A DNA stretch of 64,000 nucleotides from the NCBI RefSeq assembly GCF_049532965.1, contig NZ_CP186694.1, forward strand, positions 4,340,001 through 4,404,000, read 5' to 3'. This DNA comes from Roseateles sp049532965. GTDB lineage: Bacteria > Pseudomonadota > Gammaproteobacteria > Burkholderiales > Burkholderiaceae_C. The notes under the pieces were generated by a model. That model searched no databases. It was given only the letters and a program-made list of their open reading frames with translations, and was not told the DNA's origin. Shown here in pieces: positions 45,416 to 54,693 of this stretch; position 1 is the stretch's first letter; each line of letters begins with the position of its first letter. Position numbers and translations under genes: made by a program.

Positions 45416-45898
45416 TCAGAGCGGCAGCGCCGTCGTGTGCTTCACCTCTTCCATCACCGCGTAGGTCCGCGTCTCGCGGACACCGGGCAAGGTCCAGATC
45501 ACGGCGCCGATGAACTCGCGGTAGGCCGTCATGTCCGACACCCGCGTCTTGAGCAGGTAGTCGAAGCCGCCGGCCACCAGGTGGCACTCCAGGATCTCCG
45601 GCCGGGCCTGGACGGCGGCACGGAAGTTGTCCATGACGTCATGCACCGTGCGATCGAGCAGGATCTCGATGAACACCAGCATCTGGGCGCCCAGCTTGGC
45701 GGGGTTCAGCCTTGCCTCATAGCCGAGGATGAAGCCCTCCCGCGTCAGCCGCCGCACGCGCTCCAGCACGGCGGTCGGGGACATCTGCACCTCCTCCGCC
45801 AGCTTCAGGTTGCTGATGCGGCCGTCCTGCTGGAGCAGGGCCAGGATGCGCCGGTCGATCTTGTCCAGGTCCTCAAGGCTGCTCATGCCGGATTCCAT
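45416..45898 (-). CDS. Lrp/AsnC family transcriptional regulator (likely putA regulator)
   Basis: 160 residues from the ATG at 45898; the ATG at 45886 (MSSLEDLDKIDRRILALL) is also possible. Helix-turn-helix at about 10-55 (DRRILALLQQDGRISNLKLAEEVQMSPTAVLERVRRL), then the RAM effector domain (LVAGGFDYLLKTRVSDMTAYREFI). It is divergent from putA across about 100 bases, the arrangement of PutR-type activators that sense proline. This PutA has no DNA-binding domain of its own, which makes this gene the probable regulator. Confidence 0.92.
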   Translation of the reverse strand: MESGMSSLEDLDKIDRRILALLQQDGRISNLKLAEEVQMSPTAVLERVRRLTREGFILGYEARLNPAKLGAQMLVFIEILLDRTVHDVMDNFRAAVQARPEILECHLVAGGFDYLLKTRVSDMTAYREFIGAVIWTLPGVRETRTYAVMEEVKHTTALPL

Positions 45899-45931
45899 GC
45901 GGTCAAGTGGCCAAACATTGGAGAGTAATTC

Positions 45932-45941
45932 GGAACGTTCC
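45932..45941. promoter_or_regulatory. Palindrome in the lrp-putA divergent region
   Basis: GGAACGTTCC, a perfect ten-base palindrome in the middle of the 102-base region between the Lrp-type regulator and putA. It is a candidate Lrp-family operator on position; Lrp consensus sites are degenerate, so this is only suggestive. Confidence 0.35.
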
Positions 45942-46000
45942 TTCCTACACTCCCGACATTCGCTAGGGGAGCGCCCCTCGCACGAACATCCGAGGATTCT

Positions 46001-49000
46001 ATGACCGCCTTCCCGCTGCCGCCCGAGATCTCCCGCCTGCCGGACCCGTACCGCGAGGAACTGCCGCTGGTGCGCGCCCTGGCCGAATCGCTGCAATCGC
46101 TGAACTGGGCCGCGGTGGTGGGCCAGGCGCGTCCGTGGGTGCAGCAGGTGCGCGCCAACCCGGCGCCGTTCTGGGCGATGGAGTCGCTGCTGCGCGAGTA
46201 CCCGATCACCAGCGCCGAGGGTCTGGCGCTGATGCGTCTGGCCGAAGCGCTGCTGCGCGTGCCTGATGCCGAGACCGCGATCGCGCTGACGGCCGACCAG
46301 CTCGGCCGCGCCGACTTCGACGGCGGCTCCGACGGCCCGCACCGGATGCTGTCCGGCCTGGCGGCAAGCGCGATCTCGCTGTCCAAGAAGTTCCTGCCGG
46401 ATGCGGAGTCCGAATCCGGCGTGATGAAGCGCCTGGGCGCGCAGACGGTCGTGGCCGCGACGGTGCGCGCGATCCAGTTGCTGGGCCGGCAGTTCGTGCT
46501 GGGCCGCAACATCCAGGAGGCGATGAAGGAGGCCGACGCCGCCCGCAAGGCGCAGGCCCAGCTGCGCTTCTCCTACGACATGCTCGGCGAGGGCGCCCGC
46601 ACGGAGCGCGATGCCGAGCGCTACCAGGCGTCCTACCTGAACGCGATCGCCGCCATCGCCGCCGGCCGCAAGGCCGAGTCGCCGGAAGGCAGCGATGGCA
46701 TCTCGATCAAGCTGTCGGCGCTGTTCTCGCGCTACGAGGTGCTTCAGCGCGAGCGCGTCTATGCGGAACTGTTGCCGCGCGTGTGGCAGCTGGTGGAGAA
46801 GGCGGCGCAGGCCAACATCAACCTGACGATCGACGCCGAGGAGGTCGATCGCCTCGAGATCTCGCTCGATCTGCTGGAGTCGCTGGCCGAGCGCATCGCC
46901 CGGCACTTCCCGCAATGGCGCGGATTCGGCCTCGCGGTGCAGGCCTACCAGACGCGCGCCCGCGACGTGGTCGAAGCAGTGGCGGCGATCGCGCGCAAGC
47001 ACGGGCTGCGCTTTATGGTCCGGCTCGTGAAGGGAGCCTATTGGGACGGCGAGATCAAGCGCGCGCAGGAGCAAGGCCTGCCGTGTTATCCGGTGTACAC
47101 GCACAAGCCGCACACCGACGTCTCGTACCTGGCCTGCGCGCAGGCGCTGCTGAAGCATCACGACGTCATCTACCCGCAGTTCGCGAGCCACAACGCCGGC
47201 ACGATCGCGGCCATCCTCCACATGGCCCGTGCATTGGGCGCCAAGTTCGAGATGCAGCGCCTGCATGGCATGGGCGAGGGCATCTACCGCGAGGTGCTGA
47301 AGGATGGCTCGATCCCGTGCCGCGTCTATGCGCCGGTGGGAGAGCACCGCGACCTGCTGGCCTACCTGGTCCGCCGGCTGCTGGAGAACGGCGCCAACTC
47401 GTCGTTCGTGCATCAACTGGCGGACCCGGCGGTCGCGCCGGAAGAGCTGCTGGCGTCGCCGCTGACGCAGATCCAGACCCAGGCGGCACTGCCGCTGCCG
47501 ATCGACCTGTATCGCGACGCGGCGGGCCGCGGCCGCGCGAACTCCTCCGGCCTGGACCTGGCGGTACCGGAGCAGCGCCAGCCGTTGCTCGACGCGTTGG
47601 CGCAATGCACCGTGCCGGCGATGGCCGAGGCCTCGTCGGAAGAGGTGGACGCCGCGATGGCGCGCCTGCAAGGCGGCTTCGCCGGCTGGAACGCGACGCC
47701 CGTCGGCGAGCGGGCCGCCGTGCTGCGCCGCGCGGCCGACGCGCTGCAGGCCCAGTTGCCGCAGTACTGCGCGTTGCTGGTCAAGGAGGCCTACAAGAGC
47801 CTGGGCGACGCGATCAGCGAGGTCCGCGAGGCGATCGACTTCATGCGCTATTACGCCGACGAGGCCGAGCGGCTGGCCGCCGATGGCGTCGCGCTGAACG
47901 GACGTGGCGTGTTCGTCTGCATCTCGCCGTGGAACTTCCCGCTGGCGATCTTCGCCGGTCAGGTCGTCGCGGCGCTGGCCGCGGGTAACGCCGTGGCGGC
48001 GAAGCCGGCGGAGCAGACGCCGGCCGTCGCCCGCGAATGCGTGGCGCTGCTGCATGCGGCCGGCGTGCCAGCCGATGCGCTGCAACTGCTGCACGGCCGC
48101 GGCGAGACGGTCGGTGCGCGCCTGGTCGCCGCGCCGCAGACGGCCGGGGTGTGCTTCACCGGGTCGACGCAGGTCGCGCAGATCATCAATCGCCAGCTGG
48201 CGGCCAAGCCGGGTGCCGTGGCACTGCCGTTGATCGCCGAGACCGGCGGGTTGAACGCGATGATCGTCGACTCCACCGCGCTGCCCGAACAGGTCATCGA
48301 CGCCGTCGTGCAGTCGGCCTTCCGCAGCGCGGGGCAGCGCTGCTCGGCACTGCGGCTGCTGGCGGTGCATGAGGCCGTTGCCGACGGCGTCATCGAGATG
48401 CTGCGCGGCGCGGTCAAGGAACTGCGCGTCGGCGACACGGCGGATCTGGCCACCGATGTGGGGCCGCTGATCGACGATGAGGCCTTCGACGGCGTGTCGA
48501 AGGAAGTGCAGCGCCTGAAGCGCGAGGCGACTTTGATCGCCGAGGCCGTGCCCGCCGATGGCTGCGCGCGGCTGCTGCCGCCGGTGGCGGTGGAGCTGCC
48601 GACGATTGCGTCGCTGAAGAAGGAGATCTTCGGCCCGGTGCTGCACGTGGTGCGCTGGAGCGGCGATGTGGACGGCGTCGTGCGCGAGATCAACGCGCTG
48701 GGCTACGGGCTCACGCTGGGCATCCAGACGCGCATCGACAGCCGCGCACTGCGGCTGGCGTCGGAGGCGCGCATTGGCAACGTCTACGTGAACCGCAACA
48801 TCATCGGTGCGGTGGTCGGCGTGCAGCCGTTTGGCGGAGAAGGCATGTCGGGCACCGGCCCGAAGGCGGGCGGACCGCACTACCTGCTGCGCTTCGTCGC
48901 GCAGCCGGCGGTCGAGGTGGCGGAAGCGCCGTCGCCCGTGCTGGCGACGACGGGTACCGGTGCCGATCTGACGCCGCTGTTCACCGCCCACGAGGCCTGG

Positions 49001-49591
49001 GCTGAGCGGCCGGTCGAGGAACGCGCGACGGCGCTCGAGCGCTCGGCCGCCGGGCAGGGGCCGGTGGTGGCCGGCGCCTGGCGCACGCTGGCCGCGGCGG
49101 CGCGGCGGTCGCTGGGGGACCTCCCGTTGCCCGGCCCGACTGGCGAGAGCAACGAGCTCCGCCTGCACGGCCGTGGCGTGATCGCCGTGCTGGCGCAGGG
49201 CGCCTCGCCGGAGGCGCTGGCGCGCTCGCTTGGCGCTGCGCTGGTGGCGGGCAACGCGGTGGCGGTCGTCGGTGGCGGCGATGTGGCGCAGGAGTTGCGC
49301 ACGGCGCTGATGCGCGGCGGTGTGGCGGCCGCGGCGATGCAGACCCTGCCGGCGGACCAGCTCGGGGCGGTGCTGCGCGCGGCGAAGCTGGCGGGCGTGA
49401 TCGTGCCCGCTGCCTTGCAGGTTCCAGTGCAGCGTGAGCTGGCGGGCCGCGACGGCGCGATCCTGCCGGTGGTGCCGATGGCCGAGCTGGCCGATGCGCG
49501 CCAGCTCTACCGCCTGGTCGCCGAGCAGACGCTGACGATCAACACCGCGGCCGCGGGCGGCAACGCCGCGCTGCTGGCGGGCGTGCACTGA
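46001..49591 (+). CDS. putA: Bifunctional proline dehydrogenase / P5C dehydrogenase PutA
   Basis: 1196 residues. The proline dehydrogenase barrel is about 85-450 (RLVKGAYWDGEIKRAQEQGLPCYPVYTHKPHTDVSYLACAQ; RRLLENGANSSFVHQ). The aldehyde dehydrogenase domain is about 530-965 (ISPWNFPLAIFAGQVVAALAAGN; catalytic Cys in SAGQRCSALRLL). The C-terminal ALDH-superfamily tail of long PutAs runs to the end. The N-terminal ribbon-helix-helix DNA-binding domain of E. coli PutA is absent. It oxidises proline to glutamate at the membrane. Regulation probably by the divergent Lrp protein. Confidence 0.97.
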   Translation: MTAFPLPPEISRLPDPYREELPLVRALAESLQSLNWAAVVGQARPWVQQVRANPAPFWAMESLLREYPITSAEGLALMRLAEALLRVPDAETAIALTADQLGRADFDGGSDGPHRMLSGLAASAISLSKKFLPDAESESGVMKRLGAQTVVAATVRAIQLLGRQFVLGRNIQEAMKEADAARKAQAQLRFSYDMLGEGARTERDAERYQASYLNAIAAIAAGRKAESPEGSDGISIKLSALFSRYEVLQRERVYAELLPRVWQLVEKAAQANINLTIDAEEVDRLEISLDLLESLAERIARHFPQWRGFGLAVQAYQTRARDVVEAVAAIARKHGLRFMVRLVKGAYWDGEIKRAQEQGLPCYPVYTHKPHTDVSYLACAQALLKHHDVIYPQFASHNAGTIAAILHMARALGAKFEMQRLHGMGEGIYREVLKDGSIPCRVYAPVGEHRDLLAYLVRRLLENGANSSFVHQLADPAVAPEELLASPLTQIQTQAALPLPIDLYRDAAGRGRANSSGLDLAVPEQRQPLLDALAQCTVPAMAEASSEEVDAAMARLQGGFAGWNATPVGERAAVLRRAADALQAQLPQYCALLVKEAYKSLGDAISEVREAIDFMRYYADEAERLAADGVALNGRGVFVCISPWNFPLAIFAGQVVAALAAGNAVAAKPAEQTPAVARECVALLHAAGVPADALQLLHGRGETVGARLVAAPQTAGVCFTGSTQVAQIINRQLAAKPGAVALPLIAETGGLNAMIVDSTALPEQVIDAVVQSAFRSAGQRCSALRLLAVHEAVADGVIEMLRGAVKELRVGDTADLATDVGPLIDDEAFDGVSKEVQRLKREATLIAEAVPADGCARLLPPVAVELPTIASLKKEIFGPVLHVVRWSGDVDGVVREINALGYGLTLGIQTRIDSRALRLASEARIGNVYVNRNIIGAVVGVQPFGGEGMSGTGPKAGGPHYLLRFVAQPAVEVAEAPSPVLATTGTGADLTPLFTAHEAWAERPVEERATALERSAAGQGPVVAGAWRTLAAAARRSLGDLPLPGPTGESNELRLHGRGVIAVLAQGASPEALARSLGAALVAGNAVAVVGGGDVAQELRTALMRGGVAAAAMQTLPADQLGAVLRAAKLAGVIVPAALQVPVQRELAGRDGAILPVVPMAELADARQLYRLVAEQTLTINTAAAGGNAALLAGVH

Positions 49592-49611
49592 GCGTCGCGG
49601 CGCCTGAGCGG

Positions 49612-49968
49612 TCAGGCGCGGCAGCTGATCCGGATGGCGCTGTCCCGGGAGGGGCGGCCATCCAGCCGCCACCAGCCGGTTGTCGGCACCACCCACACAT
49701 CGCCCGCGCGGCAGTTGTGGGGCTGCGGCCAGCAGTGGTCGGCCCACAAGGCGGGCACGTCCTCGATGGCGATCTCGCCGGTGTGGATGTGCACGACGGT
49801 GCCGCGGGTCAGCTTCAGCATCAGCGATTGACCGGCGCGCAGCGCATGCGTGCGGGCTGCCGGTGCTGGCGCTGATGCGGGTGCGGGTGCGTGGCGCAGG
49901 GCGCGCGTGCGTGACGGCCGCCAGGGCCACGGCAGGGGGAACGATCGAAGGACGGTGGCGAGGAACAT
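49612..49968 (-). CDS. DUF2917 domain protein
   Basis: About 118 residues from the ATG at 49968; the frame extends upstream but without coding character. The conserved part is about 45-118: LRAGQSLMLKLTRGTVVHIHTGEIAIEDVPALWADHCWP...AGDVWVVPTTGWWRLDGRPS, a cupin-like DUF2917 pattern. Function unknown. It is convergent with putA and divergent from the MocR regulator, a frequent neighbour arrangement for a regulated target. Confidence 0.78.
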   Translation of the reverse strand: MFLATVLRSFPLPWPWRPSRTRALRHAPAPASAPAPAARTHALRAGQSLMLKLTRGTVVHIHTGEIAIEDVPALWADHCWPQPHNCRAGDVWVVPTTGWWRLDGRPSRDSAIRISCRA

Positions 49969-50152
49969 GACGGCATCGCCCGGCCGGGCGCCTTGAGGGG
50001 ATGCGATCCAGTGTTCCGACGCGAGACGAGACGTGACAGGCACAGCCGGGCGTTTTGTTCTCCGGAACAGCGAGCGCGCGGGGCCTGTTCCGTATCGGGA
50101 GCGCTGCTGCTGTTCCGTTGCCCGTCGCGTATGCGGGCGCAGAATCGGCCGC

Positions 50153-51613
50153 ATGGACACGACCGCGACTCCTGCCGTTTCATCCGATCCGTTGTATGCG
50201 CAGGTCGCCGCGCACTACCGGCAGGCCATTGCCGCCGGCACGATGCCGCCGGGCAGCCGCATGCCGTCGGTGCGCACGTTGATGGGATTGCATCGGGTGA
50301 GCCTCAGCACGGCATTGCAGGCGTGCCGGCTGCTGGAAAGCCAGGGCCTGCTGCAGGCGCGACAGCGTGCGGGCTACTTTGTGCGCGCGCCCCGGCCGAC
50401 GCGCCTGGCGCGCGCCGCGGAGCCGCGCCAGTTGCAAGCCGATCCGGCGCGCTTCGTCGGCGTGCATGAACGGATCTCCGAGATCCTGACCCGCGGCATC
50501 GCGGCCAAGGCGGAGGTGAACCTGTCCGGCGCCTGCGCGCATCCGGCGCTGTATCCGACCCGGGCGCTCGCGCTGCACGGCCAGCGATTGCTGCGCCGTC
50601 GTCCCGAGATCCTCGGCACGCAGCCGGACCCGCAGGGCCTGCTGGCGCTGCGCCAGGGCCTGTCGCGGCTGGCGCTGAACGCACAGATCCAGCTCGATCC
50701 GTCGCAACTGGTGATCACCCATGGCTGCACGGAAGCGCTCGGCATCGCGTTGCGCGCGGTCACGACGCCCGGCGACGCGGTGGCGGTCGAGTCGCCCACC
50801 TACTACGGCCTGCTGCAATTGCTGGAAAGCCTCGGCCTGCGCGCGCTGGAGATTCCGACCAGTCCCCACACCGGCCTGTCGGTGGAGGCGCTGGACGCGG
50901 CCGCGGCGTGCGAGCCGCGCCTGAAGGCGGTGGTGGTGGTGCCCAACCTGCAGAACCCGCTCGGCGCGGTGATGCCGGACGCCGCCAAGCAGGCGCTGCT
51001 TGCGCTCTGCGAGGGGCGGGACCTGGCGCTGATCGAGGACGACACCTACGCGCTGCTGTGCGACACGCCGCAGCGTGCGATCAAGTCGTGGGACACGACC
51101 GGGCGAGTGATGTTCTGCTCATCGCTGCACAAGACGCTGGCGCCGGGCATGCGCGTCGGCTGGATCGCCGCGGGCCGGTGGCAACCGCGCGTGGAGATCC
51201 TCAAGTACGCGCAGAGCCGGCCCAACGAGATGCTCGGTCAGGCGATCCTGGCGGAGTTCCTGAATGGCGGACAGATCGAGCGCCACCTGCGCATGCTGCG
51301 CGCGAAGCTGGCGTCGCAGCGGGAGCAGATGGCCGCGGCGCTCTCCGACGAGTTGCCCGCCGGCACCCGGCTCAGCCTGCCGCCGGGCGGCCCGAGCCTG
51401 TGGGTGGAGTTGCCGGAGGGCTTGTCTTCGCTGGCGCTGTTCGACGCGGCGCTCGAGAAGGGGGTGCGCATCGGGCCGGGGCTGATGTACTCGAACTCGG
51501 ACCGCTTCGACGGGTTCATCCGCATCAATGCTGGCCTGCCGATGGACGAGGGCCAGCGGCGCGCGATTGCCACGCTGGGCGAGCTCTGCGCATCGATGTT
51601 GCGCATGCGTTGA
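50153..51613 (+). CDS. MocR/PdxR family PLP-dependent transcriptional regulator
   Basis: 486 residues. GntR-type winged helix at about 10-78 (PLYAQVAAHYRQAIAAGTMPPGSRMPSVRTLMGLHRVSLSTALQACRLLE), then an aminotransferase-like domain with the PLP lysine in SSLHKTLAPGMRVGW and the NLQNPLG loop. MocR proteins sense PLP or amino-acid derivatives and often regulate divergent genes. The start is the ATG at 50153, followed directly by the HTH. Its region of about 185 bases with the DUF2917 gene is the likely control site. Confidence 0.92.
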   Translation: MDTTATPAVSSDPLYAQVAAHYRQAIAAGTMPPGSRMPSVRTLMGLHRVSLSTALQACRLLESQGLLQARQRAGYFVRAPRPTRLARAAEPRQLQADPARFVGVHERISEILTRGIAAKAEVNLSGACAHPALYPTRALALHGQRLLRRRPEILGTQPDPQGLLALRQGLSRLALNAQIQLDPSQLVITHGCTEALGIALRAVTTPGDAVAVESPTYYGLLQLLESLGLRALEIPTSPHTGLSVEALDAAAACEPRLKAVVVVPNLQNPLGAVMPDAAKQALLALCEGRDLALIEDDTYALLCDTPQRAIKSWDTTGRVMFCSSLHKTLAPGMRVGWIAAGRWQPRVEILKYAQSRPNEMLGQAILAEFLNGGQIERHLRMLRAKLASQREQMAAALSDELPAGTRLSLPPGGPSLWVELPEGLSSLALFDAALEKGVRIGPGLMYSNSDRFDGFIRINAGLPMDEGQRRAIATLGELCASMLRMR

Positions 51614-51667
51614 CTGTCGCCCCTCCAAGGGTGAGGAGATGACCGCCGCGGTGGGCTCCCTCGATGG

Positions 51668-51856
51668 GAACTCCCTCTCCCCGCGTGCGGGGAGAGGGCA
51701 GGGGTGAGGGGTCTCCGAAGGGCCACGGTGATGCCCTGCGAAGAGCCCCCTCACCCTCGCCCTCTCCCCCTCCGGGGCGAGGGGATGACCGTGGCGGCTC
51801 CGTCTCTCGGACCTCCTACTCCTTCTCCCGCTTGCGGGAGACGGCAGGGGTGAGGG
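51668..51856. repeat. Cluster of three REP-like palindromic elements
   Basis: Three related GC-rich hairpins between the MocR gene and proC. Unit 1 has a perfect 12-base stem (CCCTCTCCCCGC, 51673-51684, with GCGGGGAGAGGG, 51687-51698). It is followed by CAGGGGTGAGGGG. Unit 2 (about 51746-51784) is in the opposite orientation (CCCCTCACCCTCGCCC...GGGCGAGGG). Unit 3 (about 51819-51856) has CTCCCGC-TT-GCGGGAG and again CAGGGGTGAGGG. This matches the extragenic REP class known in pseudomonads, xanthomonads and relatives. Confidence 0.8.
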
Positions 51857-51885
51857 CCGAAGCCCCCCGGCTACACTGCCGGTCC

Positions 51886-52701
51886 ATGAGTTCCTGCATC
51901 GCATTCATCGGCGGCGGCAACATGGCCAGCGCCATCATCGGCGGCCTGCGCCGGGCCGGCCATGCGGCCGGCGACCTGCTGGTGGTCGAGCCTTTCGAGG
52001 CCCAGCGCGAGCGTCTGGCGAGCGACTTCGGCCTGCGTCCCCTGGCGGAGGCCGACGAGTCGCTGACCCGCGCCCGCGCGGTCGTGTGGGCGGTCAAGCC
52101 ACAGCTCTTCCAGGAGGCCGCGGCGCCGGTGGCGCCCCATGTGGGCGGCGCACTGCAGCTGTCGGTCATGGCCGGCCTGCGCAGCGACGCCATCGCCCGC
52201 GCGACGGGCGCGACGCGCGTCGTGCGCGGCATGCCCAACACCCCCGCGCTGATCGGCCAGGGCATCACCGGCCTGCACGCGAGCGCCGCAGTGACGGCCG
52301 AGGACCGCGCGCTCGTGGCGCAGTTGCTGGAGCCGACCGGCCGCACGGTGTGGGTCGATGCCGAGGCCGAGCTGGACACCGTCACGGCGCTGTCGGGCTC
52401 GGGTCCCGCTTATTTCTTCTTCCTCGTCGAGCACATGGTCGCCGCAGCATGCGCGCTGGGCCTGGACGAGGCCAAGGCGCGGGAACTCGCGCTCGCCACC
52501 TGCGGCGGCGCGGCGGCGCTGGCGCTGCAGTCGCAGGACTCTCCGACCGTGCTGCGGGAGAAGGTGACGTCCAAGGGCGGCACCACGCATGCGGCGATCA
52601 GCAGCCTGCAGGCCGATGGCGTCGGCGACGCGATCGAGCGCGCCGTCAAGGCGGCGCATCGCCGCGCTGGCGAGCTCGGCGACGAGTTTGGCCGCGCCTG
52701 A
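51886..52701 (+). CDS. proC: Pyrroline-5-carboxylate reductase
   Basis: 271 residues. The NADP-binding start is CIAFIGGGNMASAIIGGL, VVRGMPNTPALIGQGITGL is the central conserved block, and the C-terminal substrate domain has TALSGSGPAYFFFLVEHM and SKGGTTHAAI. It makes proline from P5C. The start is the ATG at 51886, immediately after the REP cluster. A gene for proline synthesis thus lies 2.3 kb from putA for proline breakdown. Confidence 0.97.
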   Translation: MSSCIAFIGGGNMASAIIGGLRRAGHAAGDLLVVEPFEAQRERLASDFGLRPLAEADESLTRARAVVWAVKPQLFQEAAAPVAPHVGGALQLSVMAGLRSDAIARATGATRVVRGMPNTPALIGQGITGLHASAAVTAEDRALVAQLLEPTGRTVWVDAEAELDTVTALSGSGPAYFFFLVEHMVAAACALGLDEAKARELALATCGGAAALALQSQDSPTVLREKVTSKGGTTHAAISSLQADGVGDAIERAVKAAHRRAGELGDEFGRA

Positions 52702-52771
52702 GCCCAGCCGGCGGCGACGGCCGCCGATGTCCTGAATTCCAAGAACCGTTCTTCACGCACCGTTGCCATCG

Positions 52772-53344
52772 ATGGGGATTGCCGACCGCTGGGGCCTGCG
52801 CGCCTGGTTGCGCGCACCAGGCTCGCTGAGCAAGCGCCTGGCCGCGACGGGGCGCCGCTATGAAGTGCAGGTGTTGCGCCAGGCCGTGGCGCCGCTGCGC
52901 TCGCAGGAGCGCGCCGCGCTCGGGCTGCCCAGTCGCGGGTTGACGGTGGTGCGTGAGGTGCTCCTGCGCGTCGATGGCCAACCGCTGGTCTGGGCGCGCT
53001 CGGCGGTGCACGGGCACGCGCTGTCGGGGCCATGGAAAGCGCTCAAGGGCCTGGGCAGCCGACCGCTCGGCCACCTGCTCTACGACGATCCCTGCATCCA
53101 TCGCAGTGAATTGCAACCGCGCCGCGTCACGCGTCACGGCGCCACGCATCGCCAGATGCAGCGGCAGTGGCTCGCGGCGACCGGCGGTGCCGCGCCCGCG
53201 CAGATGCAGTGGTCGCGCAATTCCGTTTTCACCCGGCACGGGCAACAGCTGCGCGTGCTGGAGATGTTCGTGCCCGAGGTCGCTCAGCGCGATCCCGGTC
53301 CGCTGCGGCGCAAGTCGAGGCCGAGGGCGAAGCCGCGTCGCTGA
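52772..53344 (+). CDS. ubiC: Chorismate pyruvate-lyase UbiC
   Basis: 190 residues from the ATG at 52772. VREVLLRVDGQPLVWARSAV and SRPLGHLLYDDP contain the conserved Arg region, and WSRNSVFTRHGQQLRVLEMFVPEV carries the catalytic Glu. It releases pyruvate from chorismate to give 4-hydroxybenzoate, the first step of ubiquinone synthesis. The partner ubiA is about 6 kb away in the same window on the opposite strand. The C terminus is very basic. Confidence 0.9.
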   Translation: MGIADRWGLRAWLRAPGSLSKRLAATGRRYEVQVLRQAVAPLRSQERAALGLPSRGLTVVREVLLRVDGQPLVWARSAVHGHALSGPWKALKGLGSRPLGHLLYDDPCIHRSELQPRRVTRHGATHRQMQRQWLAATGGAAPAQMQWSRNSVFTRHGQQLRVLEMFVPEVAQRDPGPLRRKSRPRAKPRR

Positions 53345-53386
53345 GCGGCGCGCCTTTCCCGTTTCCCGCGCCTTCCGGAGTACCCC

Positions 53387-54583
53387 ATGTCCGATCCGAT
53401 CTCCTCCACGGCCACGCCTGCGCCGTCCGGCGTTGCGCGGTTGACGGCCGTGTTGCGGCGCTGGCTGCAGGCGCTGCGTCCGGCACCGATGCGCGTCGAT
53501 GCGCGCGAGCGGCTGCGCGTCGTCGCCGGCGCGATTGCCGGCCTGCTGGCGACGGCGGTGCTGACCGAGCTGTTGTCGCGCCATGCGCCGGGCGTGCCGT
53601 GGCTGGTGGCGCCGCTCGGCGCCAGCGCGGTGCTGGTGTTCGGTGTGCCGGCCAGCCCGTTGGCCCAGCCCTGGGCGGTGGTTATGGGCAACACGGCGTC
53701 GGCGCTGGTGGGCATCGCCTGCGTGCATCTCTTCGGTGGTGTGCCGGAACTGGCCGCCGCGATCGCGGTCGGTGGCGCGATCGGTGTGATGTTCCTGCTG
53801 CGCTGCCTGCATCCGCCCGGCGGCGCGGCGGCTTTGCTGATGGTGCTCAGCGGCGTCCGCGACTGGCAGTTCGCGCTCGATCCGGTGCTGCTGAATTCCG
53901 TGCTGATGGTCGCGGCGGGCATGGTCTACAACGGCGTCACCGGCCGCAAGTATCCGCACCCGCAACTGGCGGCCCCGACCGCGGCGCCTGCGAAGCGCGG
54001 CGAGGCGACGGCCTTCAGCAACGCGGACCTGGAAACGGTGCTGGCGCATTACAACCAGGTGCTGGACATCCCGCGGGATGACCTGCAGGCTATCGTGGAC
54101 GAGGCCGGTCTGCTGGCGGCGCGGCGGCGGATGACGACGCTGCGTTGCGCCGACGTCATGTCGAAGGACGTGAAGGTGGCCGAATGGGGAACGCCCTTGC
54201 AGGAGGCGTGGTCGCTGTTGCGGGAGCATCACATCAAGGCCCTGCCGGTGGTGGACCGGGCGCGCCGGGTGATTGGCATCGTGACGCTGGCCGACTTCAT
54301 GCGGGGCGCCTCGCTGGACGTCCACGACGACTGGCCGAGCCGGCTGCGACGGCTGATCCTGCCGACGACGACGACGCACAGCGACAAGGCGGAGGTTGTG
54401 GGCCAGATCATGAGCCGGCAGGTGCGCGTGGCGAGCGCCGAACGCCCGCTGGCGGATCTCGTGCCGATGTTCGCGGCGACCGGGCACCACCACATTCCCA
54501 TCGTCGGCGACGAGGCCCGGCTGGTGGGAATCGTGACGCAGTCGGACCTGGTGGCGGCGCTGGCGAGGATGGATCGGTTGTGA
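53387..54583 (+). CDS. HPP-family membrane protein with two CBS domains
   Basis: 398 residues. Four transmembrane segments form the HPP domain at about 40-190 (VVAGAIAGLLATAVLTELL; LVAPLGASAVLVFGVPASPLAQPW; the HPP signature CLHPPGGAAALLMVL). After a linker come two CBS domains (about 250-310 and 335-392; CADVMSKDVKVAEWGTPL..., VGQIMSRQVRVASAERPL...). HPP proteins have been linked to nitrite transport in plants; in bacteria the role is unknown. CBS pairs often bind adenine nucleotides, implying energy-sensitive gating. GGAG precedes the ATG. Confidence 0.9.
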   Translation: MSDPISSTATPAPSGVARLTAVLRRWLQALRPAPMRVDARERLRVVAGAIAGLLATAVLTELLSRHAPGVPWLVAPLGASAVLVFGVPASPLAQPWAVVMGNTASALVGIACVHLFGGVPELAAAIAVGGAIGVMFLLRCLHPPGGAAALLMVLSGVRDWQFALDPVLLNSVLMVAAGMVYNGVTGRKYPHPQLAAPTAAPAKRGEATAFSNADLETVLAHYNQVLDIPRDDLQAIVDEAGLLAARRRMTTLRCADVMSKDVKVAEWGTPLQEAWSLLREHHIKALPVVDRARRVIGIVTLADFMRGASLDVHDDWPSRLRRLILPTTTTHSDKAEVVGQIMSRQVRVASAERPLADLVPMFAATGHHHIPIVGDEARLVGIVTQSDLVAALARMDRL

Positions 54584-54693
54584 TGTTGTGGGCAAGGCAC
54601 GCCGGCGATCGCGGTAGGCCTGCGGACGCCGTCTGCGTGCCTGCCCTTGCCGGAATCCTCGAGTTGTAGACTGCCGCCTCATGGGCCGACGAG

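Noticed and set aside
45416..49930. A 1504-residue open frame on the minus strand running through the Lrp gene and opposite putA
   Set aside because: Only its last ~160 codons (Lrp) are real. The rest is the antisense shadow of putA, caused by high GC and codon bias, with His/Arg/Gln-rich low-complexity composition.
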